NCBI RefSeq assembly: GCF_021391395.1
Contig: NZ_CP090059.1
Span: forward strand, 124,001-188,000
Length of the DNA stretch: 64,000 bases
Direction of reading: 5' to 3'
Source: Sphingomonas cannabina
Lineage (GTDB): Bacteria > Pseudomonadota > Alphaproteobacteria > Sphingomonadales > Sphingomonadaceae
In this document: in pieces, positions 35,896-44,429 of the stretch
Numbering within the stretch: the stretch's first letter is position 1
How the letters are laid out: every line of letters begins with the position of its first letter
The notes under the pieces: generated by a model
The model's database searches: none
The model's input: the letters and a program-made list of their open reading frames with translations, nothing else
What the model was told of the DNA's origin: nothing
Made by a program: the position numbers and the translations under genes

Positions 35896-36717
35896 TCAGC
35901 TGCGCAGGAACGCGAGCAGGTCGGCATTGAACCGGTCCGCGTGCGTCGCGGTCAGGCCATGCGGCAGGCCGGGGTAGAAAATCGTCTGCGCCCCCTTGAT
36001 GAGCTTGGCGGATTTATGGGCGGAGTCCTTGATCGGCACGATCTGGTCGTCGTCGCCATGGACCACGAGCGTCGGCACGTCGAACTTCCTGAGGTCCTCG
36101 GTGAAGTCGGTCTGCGAGAAGGCCTTGATGCAGTCATGGGCGTTCTTGAGGCCGACCTGCATGCTGAGCAGCCAGAACTCGTCGAGCAGGCTCTGCGCCA
36201 CGTCGGCACCCGGCCGGTTGGCGCCGTAGAAGGGGATCGCGAAGTCCTTGTAGAACTGCGAGCGGTTGCGGAGGATGTCGCGGCGGAGGCCATCGAACAC
36301 CTCGATCGGCAGGCCCTCGGGATTGGCGTCGCTGCGCACCATGATCGGCGGCACCGCGCCGAGCAGCACGGCCTTGGCGACGCGGCCGGTGCCGTGACGG
36401 CCGATGTAGCGGGCGACCTCGCCGCCGCCGGTCGAATGACCGACCATCGTGATATCGCGCAGGTCGAGCGCCTCGATCAGCGCGGCGAGATCGTCGGCAT
36501 AGCCGTTCATGTCGTTGCGCGTGGCGGTCTGCGCCGAACGCCCATGCCCGCGCCGGTCGTGCGCGATGGTGCGGAAGCCGTTCTCGGCCAGGAACTGCAT
36601 CTGGATGCCCCAGGCGTCGGAGTTCAGCGGCCAGCCATGCGAGAAGGTCACGACCGGGCCCTCGCCCCAGTCCTTGTAATAGATCTCGTGTCCGTCCTTG
36701 GTGGTGATCGTCGGCAT
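35896..36717 (-). CDS. Alpha/beta hydrolase, non-heme chloroperoxidase/esterase type
   Basis: A 273-aa serine hydrolase. [15 protein letters not shown] forms the oxyanion region, [13 protein letters not shown] is a family hallmark, the nucleophile elbow is [11 protein letters not shown], and Asp and His are in [10 protein letters not shown] and LPHGLTATH. This is the cofactor-free haloperoxidase/aryl-esterase group (length normally about 275). The start at 36717 has a strong AAAGGAGG box. No signal peptide is visible. The natural substrate is probably an ester or lactone; haloperoxidation is usually a side activity of such enzymes. Confidence 0.88.
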   Translation of the reverse strand: MPTITTKDGHEIYYKDWGEGPVVTFSHGWPLNSDAWGIQMQFLAENGFRTIAHDRRGHGRSAQTATRNDMNGYADDLAALIEALDLRDITMVGHSTGGGEVARYIGRHGTGRVAKAVLLGAVPPIMVRSDANPEGLPIEVFDGLRRDILRNRSQFYKDFAIPFYGANRPGADVAQSLLDEFWLLSMQVGLKNAHDCIKAFSQTDFTEDLRKFDVPTLVVHGDDDQIVPIKDSAHKSAKLIKGAQTIFYPGLPHGLTATHADRFNADLLAFLRS

Positions 36718-37068
36718 GGAAAACCTCCTTTGATGAGCGCCGCGCGACCCACCGCGTCCGGCGCCCGTCCGGGGTAGGGTGAGGCATCCTCGCGATCGAT
36801 CGGACCCAGGGGAGGGGAGTCCTCTCCCTGGGGTGTGGTCATGACCGCCGGAGGATGGGGCGGTCGGCGCATCCGGCACGAGTCCGGTGCCTATGCGCGG
36901 TCCCGCGGGTGGCGCGGCGTATCGGGACCTGCACCTTGGGTGAGGGTCTCCTGCCGAATGGCGAGTCCCATGCATTCCTCGGCACGATAGAGGCGAGGGG
37001 CCCGATCCGCGATCCTCCTCCCGTTCCTGAAGGCGCCATGCCGGCGCCGCTCACGGGGAGGTGAGGTC
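36718..37068. other. Intergenic region between divergent genes
   Basis: Contains the ribosome-binding site of the hydrolase on the minus strand and GGGGAGG at about 37055-37061 for the SDR on the plus strand. A short hairpin CCCAGGG (36805-36811) / CCCTGGG (36826-36832) is visible. No gene is seen. Confidence 0.4.
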
Positions 37069-37821
37069 ATGAGGATCGTGGTGGTCGGCGGCACCGGCCT
37101 GGTCGGATCGAAGCTCGTCGAGCAACTGAAGCAAGCGGGCCACGAGGCGGTCGTCGCTGCGCGCTCGACAGGTGTCGACACGGTCACCGGAGAAGGGCTG
37201 GCCAGGGCTCTCGACGGCGCCGAGGTGGTCGTGGATGTCTCCAATCCCGGCTATGCCGATCCCGCGGCGATGCTGCGGTTCTTCGAGGCGTCGGGCGCCC
37301 ATCTGCTCGCCGCCGAACGCCAAGCGCGGGTCCGGCATCACGTCATCTTCTCCGCGATCGGCTCCGACCGGGTGAGCAGCGGCTATTTCGTGGCGAAGAA
37401 CGCGCAAGAGGCGTTGGTCGCCGACGCGGGCATCCCGTTCACCATCGTCCGCTCGGCGCCGCTCTTCGAATATGTCTTCAACATCGTCGATGCCGGTCGC
37501 GAGGAGGATGCCGTCCGGCTGCCGCCGGTGCGGATTCAGCCGATCGCCGCGGACGATGCGGTCGCGGCACTGATGCGCGTCGCGCTGGGGCCTCCGGAGA
37601 ATGCCATCGTCGAGGTTGCCGGCCCGGACAGCTACCTGCTCTCGACCCTCGCGGAGCAGATCCTGACCGCCGACGAGGACTATCGCCCGGTGCTGGTGGA
37701 CGAGGGTGCGTCCTTCTTCGGCGCGCGGCTGGACGACGCATCTCTCACCGCGGGCGCCGGTGCGCGGATCGCCGGGACCGGATTCGAGGATTGGCTTCGG
37801 CGATCGCTGGCGCCGGCCTGA
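37069..37821 (+). CDS. NAD(P)-binding SDR (NmrA-like), first of three in the cluster
   Basis: A 250-aa atypical SDR with Rossmann motif GGTGLVGSK and Y-x3-K in SGYFVAK. It shares the layout VEVAGPDSY...FFGARLDD...GFEDWL with the SDRs at 37851, 41006 and 22638. These resemble NmrA/NAD(P)H-quinone-oxidoreductase-like proteins that bind NAD(P) and either reduce a small substrate or sense redox state. It opens a run of eight same-strand genes with short gaps or overlaps up to 42596. Confidence 0.82.
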   Translation: MRIVVVGGTGLVGSKLVEQLKQAGHEAVVAARSTGVDTVTGEGLARALDGAEVVVDVSNPGYADPAAMLRFFEASGAHLLAAERQARVRHHVIFSAIGSDRVSSGYFVAKNAQEALVADAGIPFTIVRSAPLFEYVFNIVDAGREEDAVRLPPVRIQPIAADDAVAALMRVALGPPENAIVEVAGPDSYLLSTLAEQILTADEDYRPVLVDEGASFFGARLDDASLTAGAGARIAGTGFEDWLRRSLAPA

Positions 37822-37850
37822 CGCCCTTCAACGACAGAAAGGAATAACGC

Positions 37851-38612
37851 ATGAAGATCGTGGTGATTGGCGGCACCGGCCTGATCGGGTCGAAGGTGGT
37901 CGCATCACTGGCCCGAGACGGCCACGACGCGTTCGCCGCCGCGCCGAACACGGGGGTGGACACCCTCACCGGCCAAGGCCTCGACCGTGCGCTGGACGGT
38001 GCCGAGGTGGTGGTCGACGTCTCGAACTCGCCCTCGTTCGACGACCAGCCGGCGATGGACTTCTTCCAGACGACGGGCCGCAACATCGCCAATGCGGAGA
38101 AGGCGGCGGGCGTCCGTCATCACGTCGCGCTGTCGGTCGTCGGCACCGAGCGGCTGCAGGACAGCGGCTATTTCCGCGCCAAGCTCGCGCAGGAGCAGCT
38201 GATCAAAGGATCGTCGATCCCCTACACGCTCCTCCACGCCACCCAGTTCTTCGAGTTCCTGCGCGGGATCGCCGCGTCCGCGACCGAGGGTGACACCGTC
38301 CGTCTGTCTCCCGCGCGCTTCCAGCCGATGGCGGCGCAGGATGTCGCCGCGGCGGTCGCCGAGGCAGCGCTCGCGTCACCCGCGAACGGCACGATCGAGG
38401 TGGCGGGCCCGGAGGCCTTCCGCATCGACGAGTTGGTTGCCCGCGTGCTCGACCACGACAAGGACCCGCGGCGCGTGATCGCCGATCCGGAGGCGCCCTA
38501 TTTCGGCGTCCGGCTGGACGACGCCTCGCTGATGCCGGGACCGGGCGCGCGCCTCGGCGCCACCAGCTTCGACTGGTGGATCGCCAACGTGCCTCCGCCG
38601 GCGAAGAAGTGA
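37851..38612 (+). CDS. NAD(P)-binding SDR (NmrA-like), second of three
   Basis: A 253-aa SDR, 29 bases after the first. Motifs: GGTGLIGSK, DVSNSPSFDD, HHVALSVVGTERLQDSGYFRAK and IEVAGPEAFRIDELVARVL. It is the closest paralogue of the SDR part of the fusion gene at 22638, roughly 80 percent identical by eye. Its natural end is WWIANVPPPAKK, which shows where the fusion at 22638 departs. Substrate unknown. Confidence 0.82.
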   Translation: MKIVVIGGTGLIGSKVVASLARDGHDAFAAAPNTGVDTLTGQGLDRALDGAEVVVDVSNSPSFDDQPAMDFFQTTGRNIANAEKAAGVRHHVALSVVGTERLQDSGYFRAKLAQEQLIKGSSIPYTLLHATQFFEFLRGIAASATEGDTVRLSPARFQPMAAQDVAAAVAEAALASPANGTIEVAGPEAFRIDELVARVLDHDKDPRRVIADPEAPYFGVRLDDASLMPGPGARLGATSFDWWIANVPPPAKK

Positions 38613-38620
38613 GGCGCGCG

Positions 38621-39064
38621 ATGCTGAAACAGATCTGCATCTCGCTGGCCGCGATCATGGGCCTCGCCGCCGTCGCGAACGGCAGCTTCATGCTGCTGTC
38701 GCCCGACGGCTGGTATTTCGCGGTGCCGGGCGTCACCACCACCGGCCCGTTCAACCAGCACTTCATCCGCGACATCGGCATCATCTTCCTGTTCCTGGGC
38801 GCGGCGTTCCTGATCGGAGCCTTCCGACCCGGCTACCGGATCGTCTTGTGGAGTGCGGCGACGCTGTGGCTGGCCTGCCACGCGCTCTTCCATTTTTGGG
38901 AGGTCGCGGCCGGCATCTGCGGACCGTCGGCGCTGGCGCGGGATTTCCCTGCCGTAACGCTCCCCGCGCTCATCGGGGCGGCGCTGGTCCTCTGGGCTCT
39001 GGGCGACCGCCGCGCCGGACGGGCGACCCCCTCGACCTCACCCTTCCACCCCGCGGAGCGCTGA
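38621..39064 (+). CDS. Four-helix membrane protein of unknown function
   Basis: A 147-aa integral membrane protein, starting eight bases after the SDR stop. Hydrophobic segments are ICISLAAIMGLAAVANGSFML, IGIIFLFLGAAFLIGAF, IVLWSAATLWLACHALFHFW and LPALIGAALVLWAL. The loop GPFNQHFIRDIG between helices 1 and 2 and HALFHFWE in helix 3 are conspicuous polar motifs that could bind a cofactor or metal. I do not recognise a named family beyond DoxX-like size and topology. It lies within the SDR/AhpD/GST operon. Confidence 0.7.
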   Translation: MLKQICISLAAIMGLAAVANGSFMLLSPDGWYFAVPGVTTTGPFNQHFIRDIGIIFLFLGAAFLIGAFRPGYRIVLWSAATLWLACHALFHFWEVAAGICGPSALARDFPAVTLPALIGAALVLWALGDRRAGRATPSTSPFHPAER

Positions 39065-39087
39065 CGCTCCCGTTCAAGGAGAAGACC

Positions 39088-39552
39088 ATGACCCCCCGCT
39101 TGAACATCTTCCAGGCCGCTCCCGAAGGGGCGAAGGCGATGATGGCCGTCGAGGCAGCGATCGGAAAGAGCGGCATCGAACACGGCCTGCTCGAGCTGGT
39201 GCGGCTGCGCGCCTCGCAGATCAACGGCTGCGCCTTCTGCATCCACATGCACGTCAAGGACGCGCTCAACAACGGCGAGAGCGAGATCCGCCTCCACATG
39301 CTCGACGGCTGGCGCGAGTCCCCGCTGTACACCGACCGTGAGCGCGCCGCGCTCAACTGGACCGAGGTGCTGACACGGGTCGGCAAGACCCATGCGCCGG
39401 ACGCCGACTATGCATTGCTGCAGAGCCAGTTCGACGAGACCGAGATCGCCAATCTCACGCTGCTGATCGGCGCGATCAACCTGTGGAACCGGGTGCAGAT
39501 CGGCCTGCGCGCCGTGCATCCGGTCGAGGCGTCGGCGGCCGCGGCCGCCTGA
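39088..39552 (+). CDS. Carboxymuconolactone decarboxylase/AhpD-like protein
   Basis: A 154-aa protein of the CMD superfamily. The AhpD-type redox motif NGCAFCIHMH (Cys48, Cys51, His55) and the preceding ELVRLRASQ support a thiol-dependent peroxidase-type activity rather than a true decarboxylase. The later helix ALNWTEVLTRVG is typical. AAGGAG lies six bases before ATG 39088. In this operon it would fit with the GST as part of a peroxide or electrophile defence module. Confidence 0.85.
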   Translation: MTPRLNIFQAAPEGAKAMMAVEAAIGKSGIEHGLLELVRLRASQINGCAFCIHMHVKDALNNGESEIRLHMLDGWRESPLYTDRERAALNWTEVLTRVGKTHAPDADYALLQSQFDETEIANLTLLIGAINLWNRVQIGLRAVHPVEASAAAAA

Positions 39553-39621
39553 CCGATGGTGGCTGCGAGGTGTGGCGACAGCTCCCTCCGCGCGCGCCTC
39601 GCAGCCCCTTTTGAAGGGAAG

Positions 39622-40383
39622 ATGCCCGTGAAGCTCTTTCAGGCCTCCGGCCCCGTCGATGCCGAGATTCTTCCCCCGATCGACGAACGGGGCGAGCTTT
39701 CGACCATCGCGGCGGCCAGCGTCGTCCACGATCTGGGCAACCTGATCCAGATCGCGTCTTCGGCGATCAACATCATCGCCCGGACGCCGGACATGCCCGC
39801 CGTCCACGCCGGGCCGATGCTCGATCGGGCGAGGTCCTGCCTGGAGCATGCGGGGTCCCTCGTCCGCCAGAATCTCGGCCGTCTCCGCGACCGCGAAGCG
39901 GGCGACGAACGCACCGGGCTCGCCGCCTGCCTCTCGGACGTCGCGGCGCTGGTCGAGGCCATGGGCGAGCCGGGCCTGATCCTCGACATCGGCGCCGAGC
40001 CAGGCGTGCCCGACGCGCGATGCGACTCCCTCGGATTGCGCAGGGCGCTGCTGAACCTGGTCCTCAACGCGCGCGATGCGATGGGCGGCAAAGGGATCGT
40101 CCTTGTCCGAGTGCAGGTGATCGCACCGGGCGGCGTCGAGCTTCGTGTCACCGACCATGGCATCGGCATGTCGCGCGACACCATCGCGCGCGTCTTCGAT
40201 CCCCGCTTCACAACCAAGAAGGACGGGCTTGGCGGCATCGGCCTGCCGATGGTCGAGCGCTTCGTCCGCGCCGCCGGCGGCAGCGTTTCGATCGACAGCA
40301 CGCCGGGGATCGGCACCACGGTCACGCTGCGGTTGCCGGCCATCGCCCAACCCAAACCCCATGTCGAGGAGTCACGTCGATGA
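39622..40383 (+). CDS. Soluble histidine kinase without a sensor domain
   Basis: A 253-aa protein with a His-box helix (STIAAASVVHDLGNLIQIASSAINII) and a complete HATPase domain (RRALLNLVLNARDAM, VTDHGIGMSRDTIARVFDP, FTTKKDGLGGIGLPMVERF). No transmembrane or PAS domain is present; only about 45 residues precede the His box. ATG 39622 has GAAGGGA just upstream. Its stop overlaps the GST start (ATGA). A bare kinase inside an enzyme operon is unusual. Its partner could be the REC-only or FixJ-like protein at 33-34 kb. Confidence 0.82.
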   Translation: MPVKLFQASGPVDAEILPPIDERGELSTIAAASVVHDLGNLIQIASSAINIIARTPDMPAVHAGPMLDRARSCLEHAGSLVRQNLGRLRDREAGDERTGLAACLSDVAALVEAMGEPGLILDIGAEPGVPDARCDSLGLRRALLNLVLNARDAMGGKGIVLVRVQVIAPGGVELRVTDHGIGMSRDTIARVFDPRFTTKKDGLGGIGLPMVERFVRAAGGSVSIDSTPGIGTTVTLRLPAIAQPKPHVEESRR

Positions 40384-41009
40384 AGCTCTATTACGCGCCG
40401 GGCGCTTGCAGCCTGTCCGGCAGGATATCGCTCCACGAAGCCGGGCTCGACGCCGATTTCGAGCGGGTCGACATCAAGACCAAGATCACCGAGCGAGGCT
40501 ATGACTACACCGCGATCAATCCCAAAGGCTATGTGCCGATGCTGGTGCTCGACGACGGCAATGCCGTGACCGAGAACATCGCCGTCCTGACGCTCATCGC
40601 CGATCGCGCCCCCGACCTGGAGCCCGGCGGCCCGCTCGGGCGGACGCGGCTGATCGAGATGCTGTCGTGGATCTCGACCGAGCTGCATGTGGCGTTCACG
40701 CCGCTGTGGAGTAGCGACGACGAGGCCGAGAAGGCGCGGGCGGCCGAGACGATCGCGAAACGCCTGGACCTCATCTCCGACCACATCAACGAGCTCTATC
40801 TGTTCGGCCCGCGCTTCACCGTGGCGGATGCCTATCTGTTCGTGATGCTGCGCTGGGCGCGGGCGTTCGGCGTGCGCATGTCGCCCGATCTGGTCGGCTA
40901 TTTCGAGCGGGTCGCGGAGCGCGAGACCGTCCGCCGCGCCCTCGCCGAGGAAGGGCTGCCCGATGCCCGCCCCGCCAGCCAGATCGCGTCTCCGGAGCTG
41001 TCGTCATGA
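40380..41009 (+). CDS. Beta-class glutathione S-transferase
   Basis: A 209-aa GST. The thioredoxin-like domain starts MKLYYAPGACSLSGRI with Cys10, the characteristic catalytic cysteine of the bacterial beta class. The G-site segment is GYVPMLVLDDGNAVTENIAVL. The helical domain contains LYLFGPRFTVADAYLFVMLRWA, the usual N-capping motif. It overlaps the kinase upstream and the SDR downstream by four bases each (ATGA), so translation is coupled. It should conjugate or reduce electrophiles using glutathione. Confidence 0.9.
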   Translation: MKLYYAPGACSLSGRISLHEAGLDADFERVDIKTKITERGYDYTAINPKGYVPMLVLDDGNAVTENIAVLTLIADRAPDLEPGGPLGRTRLIEMLSWISTELHVAFTPLWSSDDEAEKARAAETIAKRLDLISDHINELYLFGPRFTVADAYLFVMLRWARAFGVRMSPDLVGYFERVAERETVRRALAEEGLPDARPASQIASPELSS

Positions 41010-41779
41010 AGATCGTGGTGATCGGCGGCAGCGGCCGCATCGGCGAGCGGCTGGTCCGCAACCTGCGCCAGGAGGATTTCCGCGTGTTCGAGGCGTCGCC
41101 GACCTTCGGCGTCGACACCGTGACCCGCGTCGGGCTGGCCGAGGCGCTGGCCGATGCCGAGGTCGTCGTCGACGTCTCGAACTCGCCGTCGCTCGACGGC
41201 GAGGCGGCTCTGCGGTTCTTCGAGACCTCGGGGCGCAACCTTCTGGCGGCGGGACGGGCGGCGGGCGTGCGGCATCACGTCGTGCTCTCGATCGTGGGCG
41301 TCGACGGCCTGCTCTCCAGCGACTACTTCCGCGCGAAGAAGATCCAGGAAGAGCTGGTCCGCGACTCCGGGATCCCGTTCACGATCGTCCGCTCGACCCA
41401 GTTCTTCGAGTTCATCGCCGACGTCGTACAGGACGGCACCGCCCGCGAGATTCCGATTTCGCCGGCACTGGTGCAGCCGATCGCGGGCGAGGACGTCGCC
41501 GATACGCTGGCGGACGCCGTGTTCAGCGATCCGTTCAATGCCGCCGTCGAGGTCGCCGGGCCGGAACGGTTCCGCATGGACGAAGTCGCGACCGAGATCG
41601 CGACCGCATATGAGGACGGCCGCCGGATCGTGGCCGACGTTCACGCCCGCTACTTCGGCGCCGAGCTTGCGGAACGATCGCTGCTTCCCGGGGCGGGTGC
41701 CCATATCGCCTCGCTGAGGTTCGACGACTGGCTGCGCGACAGCCTGCAGCCGGCTTGGGCCGCAAAGGCGGCGAACTGA
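41006..41779 (+). CDS. NAD(P)-binding SDR (NmrA-like), third of three
   Basis: A 257-aa SDR of the same subfamily with GGSGRIGER, DVSNSPSLDG, HHVVLSIVGVDGLLSSDYFRAK (Y-x3-K) and VEVAGPERFRMDEVATEIA. The C-terminus runs RFDDWLRDSLQPAWAAKAAN. Its start overlaps the GST stop. Divergence from the two SDRs upstream suggests an old duplication with separate substrates, rather than recent copies. Confidence 0.82.
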   Translation: MKIVVIGGSGRIGERLVRNLRQEDFRVFEASPTFGVDTVTRVGLAEALADAEVVVDVSNSPSLDGEAALRFFETSGRNLLAAGRAAGVRHHVVLSIVGVDGLLSSDYFRAKKIQEELVRDSGIPFTIVRSTQFFEFIADVVQDGTAREIPISPALVQPIAGEDVADTLADAVFSDPFNAAVEVAGPERFRMDEVATEIATAYEDGRRIVADVHARYFGAELAERSLLPGAGAHIASLRFDDWLRDSLQPAWAAKAAN

Positions 41780-41813
41780 GAAGGATCATTCCCTACAGGA
41801 AATGGAGGACATA

Positions 41814-42596
41814 ATGCGCATTCCCATCGCTGCCCTGCTGACCGCCGCGCTCGTCTTGTCCGGGAGCGCAGCCGCGCAGGACGGAACTCGCACGGCCAAG
41901 CCGACGATCGTGCTGGTGCACGGCGCGTTCGCGGAATCGTCGAGCTGGGGTCCGGTCATCGCCAGACTTGAGAAGGACGGTTATCGCGTCATCGCGGCCG
42001 CCAATCCGCTGCGTAGCGTCGCCAGCGACGCCGTCGCCGTCTCGGCCGTCGTCAAGTCGGTGACCGGACCGGTCGTGCTGGTCGGCCATTCCTACGGCGG
42101 GCCGGTCATCACCGAAGCCGCCAACGGCAACGCCAACGTCAAGGCGCTGGTCTATGTCGCCGGTTTCGCGCCCGAAGTCGGCGAATCGAGCGCGACGCTC
42201 TCCGCGAAATTCCCCGGAAGCACGCTGGGAAGCGCCCTGATGCCCGTTCCGCTGCCCGATGGCGGGCAGGACCTCTATATCCGGACCGACAAGTTCCGCG
42301 CGCAATTCGCCGCCGACGTTCCGGCCGCACAGGCCGCGGTCATGGCAGCGACCCAGCGCCCGATAACCCAATCCGCGCTCGCGGAACCCTCCCGCACCGC
42401 CTCATGGAAGTCTTTGCCGTCCTACATGATCTACGGCTCCGCCGACCGGAACATTCCTCCCGCGGTGATGAAGTTCATGGCCGAGCGTGCCCACGCGCGG
42501 AAGACCATCGTCGTGGAGGGCGCTTCGCACGCACTGATGATCTCGCGTCCTGACGAGGTCACCTCATTGATCAAGGAGGCGACAGGGGAAGATTGA
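41814..42596 (+). CDS. Exported alpha/beta hydrolase
   Basis: A 260-aa serine hydrolase with signal peptide MRIPIAALLTAALVLSGSAAAQ. ATG 41814 was chosen because GGAGG precedes it. LVHGAFAESSSWGPV, the nucleophile elbow LVGHSYGGPVI, an Asp in YGSADRNIPP and a His in GASHALMISRPDEV make a complete triad. It belongs to the small YdeN/EstC-like group often found with NmrA-like SDRs in alphaproteobacteria. Last gene of the operon. Its C-terminal 30 codons are the source-like match for the tail fused to the SDR at 22638. Confidence 0.87.
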   Translation: MRIPIAALLTAALVLSGSAAAQDGTRTAKPTIVLVHGAFAESSSWGPVIARLEKDGYRVIAAANPLRSVASDAVAVSAVVKSVTGPVVLVGHSYGGPVITEAANGNANVKALVYVAGFAPEVGESSATLSAKFPGSTLGSALMPVPLPDGGQDLYIRTDKFRAQFAADVPAAQAAVMAATQRPITQSALAEPSRTASWKSLPSYMIYGSADRNIPPAVMKFMAERAHARKTIVVEGASHALMISRPDEVTSLIKEATGED

Positions 42597-42647
42597 GGCG
42601 CAATGTCCGCATTTTCGCTGACGCGTGCTCGCAGCGGACGTACCGCT

Positions 42648-42676
42648 AAAACCGCAAAAAACTGGCGCACCCGACA
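42648..42676. repeat. Right copy of the 29-base junction repeat
   Basis: Matches 20644-20672 at 25 of 29 bases in direct orientation. It covers the chromosomal flank and the last bases of the tRNA-Arg remnant. Confidence 0.45.
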
Positions 42677-42707
42677 GGATTCGAACCTGTGGCCTCTGCC
42701 TTCGGAG
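42663..42707 (-). other. 3' half of a tRNA-Arg(CCG) gene: attachment site of the integrated element
   Basis: Read on the minus strand this is anticodon loop CTCCGAA, stem GGCAG, variable loop, the T-arm ACAGG-TTCGAAT-CCTGT, acceptor GGGTGCG and CCA. The 5' half is absent: bases upstream of the anticodon loop do not pair, and no GCACCCG acceptor strand is present. Identity to a tRNA stops at the anticodon loop. A tyrosine integrase gene begins 178 bases away, so this is the attachment-site scar of the element. The intact tRNA should be restored at the other end, beyond the window. Confidence 0.8.
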
Positions 42708-42884
42708 CTAGAACCACAACGCTACGACAGGCTTACCAATCCAACGCTAGAGTACGATAACACGCTGTTTATACAGCATTTTATTGATCGTAAGGGTTCT
42801 CTGTGCTACGCCAACGACACCCACAGTTTTCGATACGGTGGTGAGATTTTGGTGAGTTTTTGAGCCCGCACTAGCGAGGTACTT

Positions 42885-44249
42885 ATGTCGAAACTTACGA
42901 AAACCGTCGTGGACAAGTCCGAACCACGCGACCGTCAATACACCGTTTGGTGCGGCGAGCTGAAGGGCTTTGGCGTCTTCGTCCTGCCCTCCGGCACCCG
43001 GACCTACTTCGTCGATTATCGAAACGCCAACAATGTGCGGCGGCGGATGAAGCTGGGCCGGCACGGACAGATCACCGCCGAGCAAGCGCGCACGCTGGCC
43101 ATTCAAGCCCTGGCCGAAGTCTCCAAGGGGAACGATCCCCTCGAAAACCGGAACAGCGCGCGCAAGGCGATCTCGGTAAAGGAGCTTTGCGAGCTGTATA
43201 TCGCGGAACTCGAAGCCGGCCGCATCCTCGGCAAGGGCGGGCGGCCGAAGAAGGCCAGCACCAAGATCACCGACCTCGGCCGGATCAACCGCCACATCAT
43301 CCCACTCCTGGGCAAGAAGCGCGTCACCCACGTCACCAAGGCCGACGTGACGACCATGATGAAGGACATCATGGCGGGCAAGACGCGCGGGATCGAGAAG
43401 ACGGAGAAACTGCGCGGTAAGTCGATCGTACGGGGCGGCATCGGCGTCGCTAGCCGCACCGTCGGTCTCCTGGGTGGCATCTTCACCTATGCACGGGATG
43501 ACCTGGGCATCATCGAGGTCAATCCGGCGCATGGCATCCGCAAGCCCAAGGACGCCGTGCGCCAGCGCCGTCTGAACGAGGACGAGTATCGCGCCCTCGG
43601 GCGCATCCTTGCCAATGCCGCCGAGGATGAACGCTACACGCGCACCGTGGAGATGATCCGTCAGATCGCCATGTCGGGTTGCCGGCGCAGTGAGGTCATC
43701 AAGCTGCGCAAAACGGAACTCGACACCGTGGGGAGTTGCTTCCGGTTCGAGGATACGAAGGAAGGTCAGTCCGTGCGGCCGATGGGCTTGCCGGTGCTGG
43801 AGTATTTCGACGAGCGGGACATGAGCGGCGACAGCCCCTATGTGTTTCCCGGCGAGCGGAACCTGGCCAAGCCGTTCGGCAGCTTCCCTCGGCATTGGGA
43901 AAAGATCTTCGCCGGGACGGAGCTGGCGGACATCACCGCTCATGTACTGCGCCACAGCTTCGCCAGCCTGGCGAACGACCTTGGTTTCACCGAGATCACC
44001 ATCGCGGCGCTTCTCGGCCATGCCACCGGCTCTATCACCAGCCGTTATGTGCATACGCTCGATGCAGCCCTCGTCATGGCGGCCGATACGGTGTCCGGCT
44101 ACATCCATGCGCTGCTCAATGGTGCTGAGCTGACACATACACATTATGCGCTTGATCGGGGCTCGCGTAAGGCTGCGTTGGTTCGGTTTCTGACGCCCCA
44201 TCAAGACTCAACAGCACAAGCTGAAACGTCACAACGGCTGGCCGCCTGA
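42885..44249 (+). CDS. int: Tyrosine site-specific integrase
   Basis: A 454-aa integrase. The N-terminal arm-binding domain (DUF4102-like) contains GFGVFVLPSGTRTYFVDYR and RMKLGRHGQITAEQAR. The SAM-like core-binding domain is at about residues 95-180. The catalytic domain shows Arg in MSGCRRSEVIKLR, HVLRHSFASLANDLG (H-x-x-R), GHATGSITSRYVH with the nucleophilic Tyr. It lies next to the tRNA-Arg half site and should catalyse integration and excision of the element. The C-terminal roughly 30 residues extend past the usual end. Confidence 0.92.
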   Translation: MSKLTKTVVDKSEPRDRQYTVWCGELKGFGVFVLPSGTRTYFVDYRNANNVRRRMKLGRHGQITAEQARTLAIQALAEVSKGNDPLENRNSARKAISVKELCELYIAELEAGRILGKGGRPKKASTKITDLGRINRHIIPLLGKKRVTHVTKADVTTMMKDIMAGKTRGIEKTEKLRGKSIVRGGIGVASRTVGLLGGIFTYARDDLGIIEVNPAHGIRKPKDAVRQRRLNEDEYRALGRILANAAEDERYTRTVEMIRQIAMSGCRRSEVIKLRKTELDTVGSCFRFEDTKEGQSVRPMGLPVLEYFDERDMSGDSPYVFPGERNLAKPFGSFPRHWEKIFAGTELADITAHVLRHSFASLANDLGFTEITIAALLGHATGSITSRYVHTLDAALVMAADTVSGYIHALLNGAELTHTHYALDRGSRKAALVRFLTPHQDSTAQAETSQRLAA

Positions 44250-44386
44250 CAATTGCACACGATGGTATGGGATGCAGGCCGCTCCTAGACCGATGCGGCT
44301 TTCATCCCCAAAACTGTCTAAAGAACAAGAGGTCGGCCGGGTCATTATCCATCGGCACATAGGCATATTGACATACATTATATGAA

Positions 44387-44400
44387 CACATATTGATGTG
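44387..44400. promoter_or_regulatory. Putative zinc-repressor operator upstream of the CDF gene
   Basis: CACAT-ATTG-ATGTG, inverted repeat with a 4-base spacer, 30 bases before the CDF start. A 20-base context (ATGAACACATATT...) is almost the same as at 58831-58844. Typical SmtB/ArsR sites have this AT-rich dyad form. Confidence 0.55.
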
Positions 44401-44429
44401 TTTAATGTATATGTCATGAAAGCTCGATA

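Noticed and set aside
42605..42638. GTCCGC / GCGGAC inverted repeat as a terminator of the redox operon
   Set aside because: Arms of only six bases with a 22-base loop and no T-run; too weak to call.
42600..42740. A complete tRNA gene
   Set aside because: Only the 3' half from the anticodon loop onward is present; the acceptor 5' strand, D-arm and anticodon 5' stem are missing.
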